Of a stretch of 64,000 bases of DNA, positions 15,297 to 24,314 are shown piece by piece. The first letter of the stretch is position 1. Every line of letters starts with the position of its first letter. The stretch is taken from the NCBI GenBank assembly GCA_049515135.1, contig JBEKUJ010000003.1:1-64000 (forward strand), written 5' to 3'. The notes beneath the pieces were generated by a model. It did not search any database. It saw only the letters and a list, made by a program, of their open reading frames with translations, and was not told the origin of the DNA. The position numbers and the translations under genes are program-made. Source of the DNA: Fen-1364 sp049515135 (GTDB taxonomy: Bacteria; Spirochaetota; Spirochaetia; SZUA-6; Fen-1364).

Positions 15297-16256
15297 ATGG
15301 ACAAGCCGCTGGCCGTTGTGGTGAGCGACCAGACCATCCTGCCGGAAATCTGCGGTGCCAACGACAGCAATCTCAAGGTCCTTGAAGAGCTTCTGGGCGT
15401 GCCGGTTTTTTCCCGCGGCAACGAAATCCTTCTCGACACCTCGGATGACTCCATCGAAAGGACTTTCAAGCTCCTCCTCCAGCAGCTCGAAGAGCACGTG
15501 AGGCTTGGGCAACTGCCGGGCCCGGACCTGATCAGGTCCTTGCATAGCTCGCTGGCAAGCGGCGAATCGCAAAAAGCCGAGCTCCTGAAGCGCAATCTCG
15601 TCGTAATACCGAACGGTCACCGCAAGGTCTATCCACGCACGTACAACCAGGCCCTCTACCTGGATGCAATAGAGCGCAGCGAGCTGGTTTTCGGCGTGGG
15701 TCCCGCGGGGACCGGCAAGACGTACCTCGCCGTGGCTCAGGCGCTCAAGCAGGTGCTTGGACAGGCCCGGCGCAAGCTCATCATCACCAGACCCGTTGTG
15801 GAGGCCGGGGAGAGCCTCGGTTTCCTGCCCGGCGACCTCACCCAGAAGATCCACCCCTACCTGCGCCCGCTGTATGACGCCATCGAGTCGTTAATCCCCA
15901 TGGAATCGTTCCGCCGCATGGAGGAGAACGGCGTGATCGAGATCGCTCCCCTGGCCTACATGCGCGGCCGAACCCTCTCTGAGGCTTTCATCATCCTGGA
16001 CGAGGCGCAGAACACCACGCGCGAGCAGATGAAGATGTTCCTCACCAGAATCGGGGAGAACTCCCGAACGGTGGTCACCGGGGACATAACGCAGATTGAC
16101 CTTCCCCGCAAGTCGGACTCCGGCCTGCTCACTGTCATCCCCATTCTCAGGGCAATCCATGAGATCAGCTTCACGTTCTTCGAGGAACGGGACGTCGTTC
16201 GAAACCCGCTGGTGCGGAAGATCGTCCACGCATACGAAACGGCACATGAAGAGTGA
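15297..16256 (+). CDS. phoH: PhoH-like ATPase
   Basis: A 319-residue PhoH family P-loop ATPase. Walker A is GPAGTGKTYLAVAQAL, and the LDEAQNTT motif serves as Walker B. GDITQIDLP and the sensor region follow as in the family. It is thought to act in RNA metabolism and is commonly found beside ybeY. ATG 15297 is chosen; the in-frame GTG 15288 would start almost at the predicted transcription start and is a real alternative. The next gene begins 11 nt before the phoH stop, giving phoH, the HD phosphodiesterase, ybeY and a TPR gene in one overlapping operon. Confidence 0.9.
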   Translation: MDKPLAVVVSDQTILPEICGANDSNLKVLEELLGVPVFSRGNEILLDTSDDSIERTFKLLLQQLEEHVRLGQLPGPDLIRSLHSSLASGESQKAELLKRNLVVIPNGHRKVYPRTYNQALYLDAIERSELVFGVGPAGTGKTYLAVAQALKQVLGQARRKLIITRPVVEAGESLGFLPGDLTQKIHPYLRPLYDAIESLIPMESFRRMEENGVIEIAPLAYMRGRTLSEAFIILDEAQNTTREQMKMFLTRIGENSRTVVTGDITQIDLPRKSDSGLLTVIPILRAIHEISFTFFEERDVVRNPLVRKIVHAYETAHEE

Positions 16257-18474
16257 TCGGCGTGGTGTCCCGGTCCGGGCGGGGGATCTGGCCCGCCGCC
16301 TGGGCCGGGAGAAATGGACGACCCTCGCGGTCGGCGTGACTTTCCTCCTGTGCGTGGCCGTCATCCTTGCGGTGACTCTGTCCGGCGGCTTCTTCCTGCG
16401 GGACCGCTCCGCGACGGTCGTTGTCGGTACCGCGGCTCCACGAGACTTCGTTGTGGAGCGCGATTTCCCGTTCGTGGACACCAGGGCAACGGAGATCAAA
16501 CGCGATGCGCGGGAGAAGCTTGTTCCGCCTGTGTTCGTGCTGAACGACTCCGTGACACGGGACGCTCTTCTTTCCTTCGACCGTTTTTCGCAGTCCCTTT
16601 CACAGTGGCGAGGGCAGGGCCTGTCGCCGGCAATCATCTTCGAGAAGGTGCAGGCCGATTTTCCCGGCCGGCTCACCAGGGAGGATGTGCAGACTCTCCT
16701 GCATTCTGATGATCCCGCGCGCCAGATAGACGATGCGCGCAGCCTTCTGGAGGTGGCCCTTTCGCGGGGTACGGTGGATCTGGTGACGCACCACGACGAA
16801 GCGCTGGCTGCGGGGGCCATCGAGCTGCGCCGCGTACAGGACGGACTGGCCCAGTCAGAGGAAGTGCCCGGAGACCAGGTCCTGACAGCGGACAACGTCA
16901 CCAACCAGATGGACGCGCGCGCCACGGAGCTTGGCAGAAATGGGGATGAAAAGCACACCATCCTTGCGCTTCTGCGGTCATTTGTTGTCGTGAACAGCTT
17001 CTATGATGCCCCGATGACCCTTGAGAGGAGAAACCGAGCGCGGGCGGATGTGGACCCGGTGGTGGAAAAGCTGGCGCGGGGCCAGGTGCTCGTACGGCGC
17101 GGTGATCTCGTTACCGAGCCTGTCGCCGTGAAGATCCAGGCTCTCACTGCCTACATGAAGAGCCTGGATGTGCACGGAGTCATTGGCAGCGTGCTTTTCC
17201 TCATAGTGATTTTCTGCGTCGCTTTTTTCCTTCTCGGAATGCGCGGCGCGGGCGTCGCCATCCGCCGCAACAACGCCTTGCTGCTCCTGGGCTTGGGGCT
17301 GGGGCACGTCATCGTGAGCGCCCTTGTCGCGCGCTTCGTGGAGCTGCCTGACTGGGTACCGGTCTCCGCGGCCATCCCCACTGCCACGATGTCCATGCTG
17401 ATTGCCATCCTCGTGTCCACTCCCGTCGGGGTGTTCTTCTCCCTGGTGGTCTCCCTTGCGCTTCTCCTGCTCACAGGGATGAGCGTCCAAAGCTTTCTCT
17501 TTGCCTTCCTCAGCGGGGTCGCGGCCACCGCCGTCGTACTGGACGCGGAGCGGAGGCTGGATCTGGTCCGGGCGGGGCTCTTTCTCTCCCTTCTTTCCGT
17601 CATCATCCTTACCATGCTCGGCGTGCTTGCAAATGACGAGCCGGGAAGGTTTCTCCCCCTCGCAGCGTGGGGGGCGGCGAACGGCTTTCTCTGCAGCATC
17701 CTGACCCTCGCTTTCCTTCCTGTCTTCGAATACGTCCTCAATGCTCCCACCAGATTCAAGCTGATGGAGCTGTCGGACCTCAATTCCCCGATCTTCAAGA
17801 AGATGCTCTCGCAGGCGCCGGGAACCTACACGCACTCCATCAGCGTCGCGAACCTTGCGGAAACCGCCTGCGAAGCCATCGGCGCAAACTCCCTCCTTGC
17901 CCGGGTGAGCGCGTACTACCACGACATCGGGAAGGTGGACCAGGCGGACTACTTCATCGAGAATCAAAAGGCATATAACAGACACGACGAAATGAAACCC
18001 AGCCTCTCTGCGGCTGTGATCAAGAGTCATGTCCGCATCGGGATCGAAAAGGCCCGGGAGCTCAAGCTTCCCCAGGCGATCGTGGACATCATCGCGCAGC
18101 ATCACGGCAGGGGGCTGATCACGTATTTCTACAACCGGGCAATCAAGGAAGGCAAGAATCCCCGCGTTTCAAGGGACGATTATTCCTACCCCGGGGTGAG
18201 GCCGAAGACCAGGGAAGCCGCGGTGCTGATGCTCGCAGACGGCGTGGAGGCGGCCTCCCGCTCGCTCAAACGACCCACGGAAGCCAGGCTGGAAAGCCTG
18301 GTGCAGGACATGATCATGGAAAAGTTCTCCTCCGGTGAGCTTGGGGACTCAAGCCTCACGCTGCGGGACCTCGAGTCGATCAGGAAGAGCTTCGTGCACA
18401 TCCTGGAGGGATACTTCCATACCCGCATCGAGTACCCCAAAATCGTGCAGGCCGGGAACACGGCATCGAAATGA
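16246..18474 (+). CDS. pgpH: 7TM-HD domain protein, PgpH-like c-di-AMP phosphodiesterase
   Basis: A 742-residue membrane protein. Residues about 23-44 form the first helix, followed by a large extracytoplasmic domain (about 45-290). A block of seven hydrophobic helices (about 305-500) comes next, then a cytosolic HD phosphohydrolase domain with SVANLAETACEAIG, YYHDIGK and a later metal-binding stretch (IIAQHHG). This architecture matches PgpH, which cleaves c-di-AMP to pApA. ATG 16246 overlaps phoH by 11 nt. The DHH phosphoesterase at 48055-49035 could complete pApA breakdown. The symbol is assigned by architecture. Confidence 0.85.
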   Translation: MKSDRRGVPVRAGDLARRLGREKWTTLAVGVTFLLCVAVILAVTLSGGFFLRDRSATVVVGTAAPRDFVVERDFPFVDTRATEIKRDAREKLVPPVFVLNDSVTRDALLSFDRFSQSLSQWRGQGLSPAIIFEKVQADFPGRLTREDVQTLLHSDDPARQIDDARSLLEVALSRGTVDLVTHHDEALAAGAIELRRVQDGLAQSEEVPGDQVLTADNVTNQMDARATELGRNGDEKHTILALLRSFVVVNSFYDAPMTLERRNRARADVDPVVEKLARGQVLVRRGDLVTEPVAVKIQALTAYMKSLDVHGVIGSVLFLIVIFCVAFFLLGMRGAGVAIRRNNALLLLGLGLGHVIVSALVARFVELPDWVPVSAAIPTATMSMLIAILVSTPVGVFFSLVVSLALLLLTGMSVQSFLFAFLSGVAATAVVLDAERRLDLVRAGLFLSLLSVIILTMLGVLANDEPGRFLPLAAWGAANGFLCSILTLAFLPVFEYVLNAPTRFKLMELSDLNSPIFKKMLSQAPGTYTHSISVANLAETACEAIGANSLLARVSAYYHDIGKVDQADYFIENQKAYNRHDEMKPSLSAAVIKSHVRIGIEKARELKLPQAIVDIIAQHHGRGLITYFYNRAIKEGKNPRVSRDDYSYPGVRPKTREAAVLMLADGVEAASRSLKRPTEARLESLVQDMIMEKFSSGELGDSSLTLRDLESIRKSFVHILEGYFHTRIEYPKIVQAGNTASK

Positions 18475-18980
18475 CAAAAGCCAGGCCGCGGCTGCCGGGG
18501 CCCGCGGACCAGCCCGTCCGCAGCGTGGATGTGGCGGTGCAGGGCATTCCTTCTCCGCGCTGGGCGGGAAGGCTTCGACGCTTCTGCGAGCGTGTTCTTC
18601 TGGAAGCAGGGGCTGCGGGCTGGGAGCTGTCTCTTCTGCTGTGCGACGACGAGCGGATGAGGCAATTGAACGGCCGCTACCGCGGGAAAGATCGTCCCAC
18701 GGATGTGCTGTCCTTCCCGCGGGAGAGCTTCAGGCGTTGGCGGGCTCGGCCCGCCCGCGGCGCACGGGTTACGGGCGATGTCGCCATCTCCATGGACACC
18801 CTGAAGCGCAACGCCCGCGAGTTCGAGGTGACGGTGGATGAGGAGTTGAAACGGCTCGTTGTTCACGGGATACTGCACTGTGTCGGAATGGATCACGGAT
18901 CCGGGAAGGGCAGGGAGATGCTGGTCCTCCAGGAACGCCTGCTCCGCGCGTTGAAGGAAGAAAGGATCATCCGCAGGTGA
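18471..18980 (+). CDS. ybeY: endoribonuclease YbeY
   Basis: A 169-residue metal-dependent endoribonuclease involved in rRNA maturation and quality control. The zinc-binding signature HGILHCVGMDH is present near residue 124, and the family's TDVLSFP motif precedes it (about residue 77). It starts by ATGA overlap with the HD gene and is followed by a GTGA overlap with the TPR gene. The phoH-pgpH-ybeY order is common across bacteria and supports all three calls. Confidence 0.93.
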   Translation: MTKARPRLPGPADQPVRSVDVAVQGIPSPRWAGRLRRFCERVLLEAGAAGWELSLLLCDDERMRQLNGRYRGKDRPTDVLSFPRESFRRWRARPARGARVTGDVAISMDTLKRNAREFEVTVDEELKRLVVHGILHCVGMDHGSGKGREMLVLQERLLRALKEERIIRR

Positions 18981-20953
18981 AAAGGGAGTTTGTCCTGGCA
19001 TGTGTCGTCGTTCTTCTTGCCGCAGGCGGGCACGCATTTGCGCAGGATTCCCGAACGGTCTATGAGGAAGGGCTGCGCGCACAGGCAACGGAGGACTACG
19101 CACTTGCCGTGGAAAAATTCAAGGAGTCCCTGTCCATCAACCCCGCGTTCGTCGGACCCATGGCCGGGCTGGCTCAATCCTTTCTTCTCATGGGGGAGTA
19201 CGACGAGGCATATCGCTACGTCGCCATGGCGCGCGTCAACGACAGGAACAATCCGGACCTGGCCGTGCTGGAGGGAAGGATAAAGATCGGGCAGGGTGAC
19301 ACGACAGCGGCGCGAACCCTCTTCGGCGCTGTCCTCACGGATCAGCCCAACAACGTGGAGGCGCGGATGGGCATGTCGGAGGCGGATGTCGCGGATGGCA
19401 GAATGCGCACAGCTCTCACCGGCTATGCGCAGAGCCTCAAGCTGGCCCCCGAAAGCACCCGGGCCATTCTCTCCCTGGCCCAACTGTCAGACGAGCTGGG
19501 AGATTCCGCCGGCGCGGGCCGCTACTACGAGCTGGCGCTGAAAAGCCATTCCTCCGATCCCCACGTGCAGCTTGCCGCTGCGCGCTGGTTTTCCAGTACC
19601 GGGGACTTTTCCACCGCAGAGAAGCACGCCCAGATCGCGCTCTCCCTCTCCCAGGACATGGACCAGGCTCGCAGCCTGCTGGGAGAAATCTACCTCCAGA
19701 CGGATCGCGCGGCTGACGCCGTCGCCGTGCTTCACGACGTGGTTGCAAAGAACCGTGATGACAGTCTTGCCTGGTACTCCCTGGGTCTGGCCTACAGGAA
19801 GACAGGAGATACTGCCAAGTCCCTTTCCAGCTTTGTATCGGGGCTGGGGGTCCGGCCTGAGGACGAAATTGCGCGTATCGCTTCGGAGGACACGGCGGTG
19901 GACGCGCTCCCCATGGATGATGCGCAGCGCAAGACCATGGCCTCGTTCCACCTCACGCAGGGACAGGCGCAGGAAGACCGCAACTATCTGGACAGGGCGC
20001 TCGCGGAGTACCGCAGGGCACTCCTCCTCGATCCGACCTCCCGCGATGCGCGGGTGGCGTATGCGCGCATCTTCCGGACCGAGGGGTTTCCGGACAAATA
20101 CCTGAGCGAGCTTTCGGTCCTTGCCAGGCTCGGGACAAAAGACACCTTCGTGCAGGACGAAATCGAGAGCCTGTCCAGCGCGCTCGCAGACTCCATATCG
20201 CGCAGCTGGGGTTATGACCAGCACAACATAGACCGCAGGCGGTATGTCATCCCTGTGTATGCAATTCCCGCACGAAACAGGTTCCTGCACTCACTGGCAA
20301 GCGAAGATGCGGCCAGATATTTCGCGTTTCTGCTCGGAGGGTACGATCCCATCTCGGTGCCGGAGGGGGCAACGCTCGTCACCGGCTTTGATGACGCCTT
20401 CCGCAGGGCGCGCGCCGGAGCAAGCGACTATTTCGTCATCGTTCAAATCGATGAAGCAGACAGGAGCTTTTCCGCTGCTGCTGACATGTATCTCTCCCGC
20501 ACCGCTGCCCTTATTGGAAGCTTCGCAGCCTTCCGTACCGGAAACGATCGCGTTCGGGATTCGTTTCTGAAACTGGGCGGGCAGATCGCAGGGGCTCTTT
20601 CGCCGCGCGCCGCTCTTCTTGTACGAAAGTTCGACCAGGGGCTGATCGACCTGGGCTCCTTCCAGGGACTGAAGAAGAACGATACAATGGTGATCGTCCG
20701 CAAGGGCGGGGTGCGTCTGAACCCTGATACCCCCGGGCTGTCTTTCGACCAGAAAGACGTTCTTGGTGATTTTCTGGTGACGGGAGTCGATGAAGGGGTT
20801 TCCGAAGGCACCGTGCGGATCCGGGGATACTTCGACTATGTCAATCCGGGAGACCAGGTTGTTTTCCCGCCCAAGGCTGTCCCGCGGCCCCAGGTCCAAC
20901 CGGCCCAGAGAAGCGGCAACATTCTGACGCGCCTCCTGCGGATTGGAGGGTGA
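18977..20953 (+). CDS. exported TPR-repeat protein
   Basis: A 658-residue protein with a signal peptide (residues 1-23, cleavage near AFAQD). A string of tetratricopeptide repeats follows (about residues 25-360; for example YALAVEKFKESLSINPAF, and LAEYRRALLLDPTSRDA). The C-terminal 280 residues are not TPR. They look like a mixed alpha/beta region (ALLVRKFDQGLIDLGS) plus a small beta domain (VRIRGYFDYVNPGDQVVFPP). It probably resides in the periplasm as a scaffold or stress sensor; the function is not recognised. GTG 18977 overlaps the ybeY stop. Confidence 0.75.
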   Translation: MKREFVLACVVVLLAAGGHAFAQDSRTVYEEGLRAQATEDYALAVEKFKESLSINPAFVGPMAGLAQSFLLMGEYDEAYRYVAMARVNDRNNPDLAVLEGRIKIGQGDTTAARTLFGAVLTDQPNNVEARMGMSEADVADGRMRTALTGYAQSLKLAPESTRAILSLAQLSDELGDSAGAGRYYELALKSHSSDPHVQLAAARWFSSTGDFSTAEKHAQIALSLSQDMDQARSLLGEIYLQTDRAADAVAVLHDVVAKNRDDSLAWYSLGLAYRKTGDTAKSLSSFVSGLGVRPEDEIARIASEDTAVDALPMDDAQRKTMASFHLTQGQAQEDRNYLDRALAEYRRALLLDPTSRDARVAYARIFRTEGFPDKYLSELSVLARLGTKDTFVQDEIESLSSALADSISRSWGYDQHNIDRRRYVIPVYAIPARNRFLHSLASEDAARYFAFLLGGYDPISVPEGATLVTGFDDAFRRARAGASDYFVIVQIDEADRSFSAAADMYLSRTAALIGSFAAFRTGNDRVRDSFLKLGGQIAGALSPRAALLVRKFDQGLIDLGSFQGLKKNDTMVIVRKGGVRLNPDTPGLSFDQKDVLGDFLVTGVDEGVSEGTVRIRGYFDYVNPGDQVVFPPKAVPRPQVQPAQRSGNILTRLLRIGG

Positions 20954-20966
20954 GAGCGCATTCCCG

Positions 20967-20995
20967 TTGACACTCAAAGTGCTTTTTACTATAGT
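20967..20995 (+). promoter_or_regulatory. strong sigma70 promoter for pgk-tpiA-secG
   Basis: Perfect TTGACA (20967-20972), a 17-nt spacer and TATAGT (20990-20995). It lies in the 88-nt gap before pgk. Unlike several others here, it leaves a leader of about 40 nt that carries AAGGAG before ATG 21042. Confidence 0.85.
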
Positions 20996-21041
20996 GGCGC
21001 GAAATCCCGCACTCCGGTGAGCGAGCTCAAGGAGACCATTC

Positions 21042-22223
21042 ATGGCAAAGAAAACTGTACGGGACATCGATCTGCGAAACAAGAAAGTGCTTGTCCGTGT
21101 TGACTTCAACGTCCCCCTGAAGGAGGGAAAGATCACGGACGACACCCGAATAACCGCCGCCTTGCCCACTCTCACCTACATCCTGGACCAGAAAGGCGCC
21201 TCGCTGGTTCTCATGAGCCACCTGGGGAGGCCCAAGAAGCCGGACAAGGAGAACAGCCTGGCTCCCGTGGCCCAGCGGCTCTCGGAGCTGCTTGGGAAGA
21301 AGGTCACCCTTGCTCCCGACTGCGTCGGCCCGGCCGCGGAGTCTGTAGTGAAGGCAATGAAACCGGGGGACGTGGTTCTCCTGGAAAACGTCCGGTTCCA
21401 CCCGGAAGAGGAAAAGAATGACCCGGGCTTCGCCCGGCAGCTGGCTGCGCTGGGAGATGTGTACGTCAACGACGCTTTCGGTACGGCGCACCGCGCGCAC
21501 GCCTCCACCGAGGGGGTGGCAAAGATCCTGCCCGGCGTTGCCGGTTTCCTCATGGAAAAGGAGATCAAGTTCCTGGGCGGAGTGTTCGAGAACCCTGCAA
21601 AGCCATTCGTCGCTGTCATCGGCGGCGCCAAGGTGTCCACCAAGATCGCCGTGCTGGAATCCCTTCTTCCCCGGGTCAGCACCATGATCATCGGCGGCGG
21701 GATGGCGTACACATTCCTCAAGGTCCAGGGCCGGACAGTCGGGAAATCTCTCGTGGAGGAAGACTTTGCCGGCACGGCCGCCTCTTTCCTGGACAAGGCC
21801 GGGAAGGCTGGCGTCGAGGTTCTTCTCCCTGTGGACCACCTCGTTGGCGCCGAGTTCGCGGAAACGGCAAAGGCGGAGACCGTTGACAGCGCCGACGTCC
21901 CCGAGGGAAAAGTCGCGATGGACATCGGGCCCAAGTCGGTGTCCCTTTTCCGTGAGAAAATCATCAAGGCCAAGACCGTGGTGTGGAACGGACCCATGGG
22001 TGTCTTCGAGTTTGCCGAGTTCAGCAAGGGAACCCAGGAAATAGCGAAAGCGGTGGCGGAATGCAAGGGCACCACCGTGGTCGGAGGAGGGGATTCCGTC
22101 GCCGCGGTCAACCAGTTCCGGCTTGCGGACAGGATCACGCACGTTTCCACCGGCGGAGGCGCCTCTCTCGAGCTGCTGGAAGGCAAGCAGCTTCCCGGGG
22201 TCGTGGCCCTCAAGGACAGGTGA
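21042..22223 (+). CDS. pgk: phosphoglycerate kinase
   Basis: The 393-residue glycolytic kinase that makes ATP from 1,3-bisphosphoglycerate. N-terminal substrate site: VRVDFNVPL (residues 24-32) and MSHLGRPK. Hinge/core: VLLENVRFHPEE and VNDAFGTAHRAHAS. Nucleotide site: GGAKVSTKI, WNGPMGVFE and the final GGGDSVAAV. AAGGAG lies 8-10 nt before ATG. tpiA follows after 5 nt, consistent with a glycolytic operon. Confidence 0.97.
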   Translation: MAKKTVRDIDLRNKKVLVRVDFNVPLKEGKITDDTRITAALPTLTYILDQKGASLVLMSHLGRPKKPDKENSLAPVAQRLSELLGKKVTLAPDCVGPAAESVVKAMKPGDVVLLENVRFHPEEEKNDPGFARQLAALGDVYVNDAFGTAHRAHASTEGVAKILPGVAGFLMEKEIKFLGGVFENPAKPFVAVIGGAKVSTKIAVLESLLPRVSTMIIGGGMAYTFLKVQGRTVGKSLVEEDFAGTAASFLDKAGKAGVEVLLPVDHLVGAEFAETAKAETVDSADVPEGKVAMDIGPKSVSLFREKIIKAKTVVWNGPMGVFEFAEFSKGTQEIAKAVAECKGTTVVGGGDSVAAVNQFRLADRITHVSTGGGASLELLEGKQLPGVVALKDR

Positions 22224-22228
22224 GCGAC

Positions 22229-22984
22229 ATGCGTCAACCGTTCATTGCCGGCAACTGGAAGATGTACAAGACCGCCGGCGAGGCAATCGCGGTTGCCACC
22301 ATTCTGGCAACCGAGCTTGCCCGGGAGAAGAACAAGAAGATCATGATCGCCCCGCCGTTCACGGCGCTGCATGCCGTCCGAGATGTGCTGGAAAGCACTC
22401 CGATACTTCTCGGCGCTCAGAATTGCGCTCCCGAGCAGGAAGGGGCTCACACAGGCGAGATCTCTCCGCGGATGCTCATGGACGCGGGAGTGGCGGTCAT
22501 CATCCTGGGGCATTCGGAGAGACGGCACGTCTACGGTGAAACGGACGCACTGGTAAGCCGCAAGGTCCGTCTTGCCCTGGCTGAAGGTTTCCAGATCATC
22601 CTCTGCGTCGGCGAAACACTGGAAGAGCGGCAGACAGGGGTCACGGAAAAGGTCGTGGAGACTCAGACGCGGGAGGGCCTGGCAGGGGTTGCGGAAAAGG
22701 AACTGGCCCGAGTGACCATAGCCTATGAGCCTGTCTGGGCCATCGGGACAGGCAAGAATGCAACGCCGCAGGATGCGGATAAAGTCCATCTGTTCATTCG
22801 CGGCGTGCTTGCAAAGTCCTATGGGGAGAAAGCTTCCCAGGACATGACCATCCAGTACGGCGGGTCCGTCAAGCCGGACAACATCAAGGATCTGATGAAG
22901 ATGGAAAACATCGACGGAGCGCTGGTGGGCGGGGCTTCCCTGAAGCCGGAGACTTTCCTTCCCATCGTGCGCTACGATCGATAA
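22229..22984 (+). CDS. tpiA: triosephosphate isomerase
   Basis: A 251-residue TIM-barrel enzyme interconverting dihydroxyacetone phosphate and glyceraldehyde 3-phosphate. Catalytic residues are visible: Lys11 in AGNWKM, the His of LGHSERR and the Glu of AYEPVWAIGTG. The phosphate-binding YGGSV is near the C-terminus. The pgk-tpiA-secG order also occurs in T. pallidum as I recall it. Confidence 0.97.
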   Translation: MRQPFIAGNWKMYKTAGEAIAVATILATELAREKNKKIMIAPPFTALHAVRDVLESTPILLGAQNCAPEQEGAHTGEISPRMLMDAGVAVIILGHSERRHVYGETDALVSRKVRLALAEGFQIILCVGETLEERQTGVTEKVVETQTREGLAGVAEKELARVTIAYEPVWAIGTGKNATPQDADKVHLFIRGVLAKSYGEKASQDMTIQYGGSVKPDNIKDLMKMENIDGALVGGASLKPETFLPIVRYDR

Positions 22985-22998
22985 GGGGGTTCCAAGGA

Positions 22999-23460
22999 AT
23001 GGGTTTGATCAGCGTCGTTCTTCTGGTAATTCTGATTGTGAGCGCCGTTCTCCTGGTGCTCGTCGTGCTGGTGCAGGACGAGCAGGGAGAGGGGCTTGGC
23101 GGCATCTTTGGAGGCGGGAGCACAACTCCTTTCGGCTCCCGGTCGGGAAATGTGCTGACGCGCTTTACGGCCATCCTTGCAGCCGTGTTCCTTTTCTGCA
23201 TATTCGCCCTTGCATGGGTCAACAAGAACCCTGAGGCAGGGAATGTCATTGGCCGTGCCCGGGCGGAATCGCTTCAGGGCGGCCAGCAGCAGAACTGGTG
23301 GGTCCAGACTCCGGCTCCTTCTGGCGCGGGCGGCACGACAGGCACGCCGCTTCCTGGAACGAAACCGGCGCCCGCGCCGGCAAACCCCTCGCCCGACCAG
23401 ACCCAGACGCCGGGAGCAAAGGCGCCCGCCTCCTCTTTGCCGGCAAAAGGGGGCAACTAG
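22999..23460 (+). CDS. secG: preprotein translocase subunit SecG
   Basis: A 153-residue inner membrane protein of the SecYEG channel. Two hydrophobic helices (about residues 4-27 and 53-75) flank the conserved loop containing LVQDEQGEGLGG, then GSRSGNVLTR. The C-terminal 70 residues are a Pro/Ala/Gly/Thr-rich tail, much longer than in E. coli SecG and probably disordered. AAGGAA precedes ATG 22999. Confidence 0.9.
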   Translation: MGLISVVLLVILIVSAVLLVLVVLVQDEQGEGLGGIFGGGSTTPFGSRSGNVLTRFTAILAAVFLFCIFALAWVNKNPEAGNVIGRARAESLQGGQQQNWWVQTPAPSGAGGTTGTPLPGTKPAPAPANPSPDQTQTPGAKAPASSLPAKGGN

Positions 23461-23461
23461 G

Positions 23462-23935
23462 GTGGGGGTCCTGCTCCATGACCTTTTCAGCGCGCCTCGG
23501 ATCAAGTGTCACCTGGAAGCGGAGGACAAAGCCGAGGTGTTCGAGGAGCTCGTGGACCTGCTTGTGACGCAATACCGTACGGACAGCCGGGACCAGATCC
23601 TGGAGGCCATCCGCAGGCGTGAGGAGAAGATGTCAACCGGCATCAAGAAAGGCATCGCCATTCCCCATGCCAAGACCAGCTTTACGCGTGGCGTAATAGG
23701 AGTTCTGGGAGTCTCGGATCACGGCATCGACTATGAATCCCTGGATGGTGAGCCGGTCCGCATTCTGTTTCTCCTCGTGAGTTCAGAGGAGGATGCCGGA
23801 ACGCACCTGGCAGTGCTGAAGAAGATAGCCCTCCTGGTCGAAAACGACGGTTTTTCCCGCGAGGTGCTTGGCGCAGGAAGCCCGGAGAAAGTGCACAGGA
23901 TCATTACCAGGTACGAGGATATTCTCGACACCTAG
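23462..23935 (+). CDS. PTS IIA (fructose/nitrogen type) domain protein
   Basis: A 157-residue single EIIA type-2 domain. The phospho-acceptor His is in AIPHAKT (about residue 63), and the family pattern of flanking residues is kept (RREEKMSTGI before it, LLVSSEEDAGTHL after it). Stand-alone IIA-Ntr-like proteins usually regulate rather than transport. The start is GTG 23462, one base after the secG stop, with a G-rich run upstream. It sits between secG and the V-ATPase operon; whether it regulates either is unknown. Confidence 0.82.
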   Translation: MGVLLHDLFSAPRIKCHLEAEDKAEVFEELVDLLVTQYRTDSRDQILEAIRRREEKMSTGIKKGIAIPHAKTSFTRGVIGVLGVSDHGIDYESLDGEPVRILFLLVSSEEDAGTHLAVLKKIALLVENDGFSREVLGAGSPEKVHRIITRYEDILDT

Positions 23936-24008
23936 CAAAAGGGCGCTTCCAAGAATCGGGCGACTGTGCTTCGGTTGCGCGGGTTACGCCCAGGGGACGG
24001 GTACATAC

Positions 24009-24314
24009 ATGTCCGATATGCTCGATAGGCTTCTCCAGACAGAAAGAAGCGCGGCTGAAATGGTCTCTTCCGCTGAGGCAGAGGCCAACAAGCGAAAGGC
24101 GGAGGCGCGCGCCGAAGCCCAGAAGCGGCATTCCGCTCTGCTTTCGGAGAAGGCGGCCGAGGGGGAGCGCGCGGTTTCCGCTGAGAAGGAGCGCGCTGCC
24201 AAAGAACGGCGGGAGAAGAACGAGGAATACCGCGTGAAGCTGTCCGCCAATCGTGTCGACCGTGAAGGCTTTTTTCGAAAGCTCACCGAGCTGATAGAAA
24301 AAGACGCGAAATGA
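24009..24314 (+). CDS. V/A-type ATPase peripheral stalk subunit (G/H-like)
   Basis: A 101-residue, almost entirely helical and charged protein (AEAEANKRKAEARAEAQKRH and similar). It is rich in Ala, Glu, Lys and Arg with heptad-like spacing, as expected of the coiled-coil stalk subunit that pairs with subunit E. It opens the ATPase operon, and its stop overlaps the subunit C start (ATGA). Identification rests on composition, length and position, because such subunits diverge quickly. ATG 24018 is an alternative start. Confidence 0.7.
   Translation: MSDMLDRLLQTERSAAEMVSSAEAEANKRKAEARAEAQKRHSALLSEKAAEGERAVSAEKERAAKERREKNEEYRVKLSANRVDREGFFRKLTELIEKDAK

Noticed and set aside
21176..22789. 537-codon minus-strand ORF opposite pgk and tpiA
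   Set aside because: Antisense shadow; no recognisable domain and no start signal.
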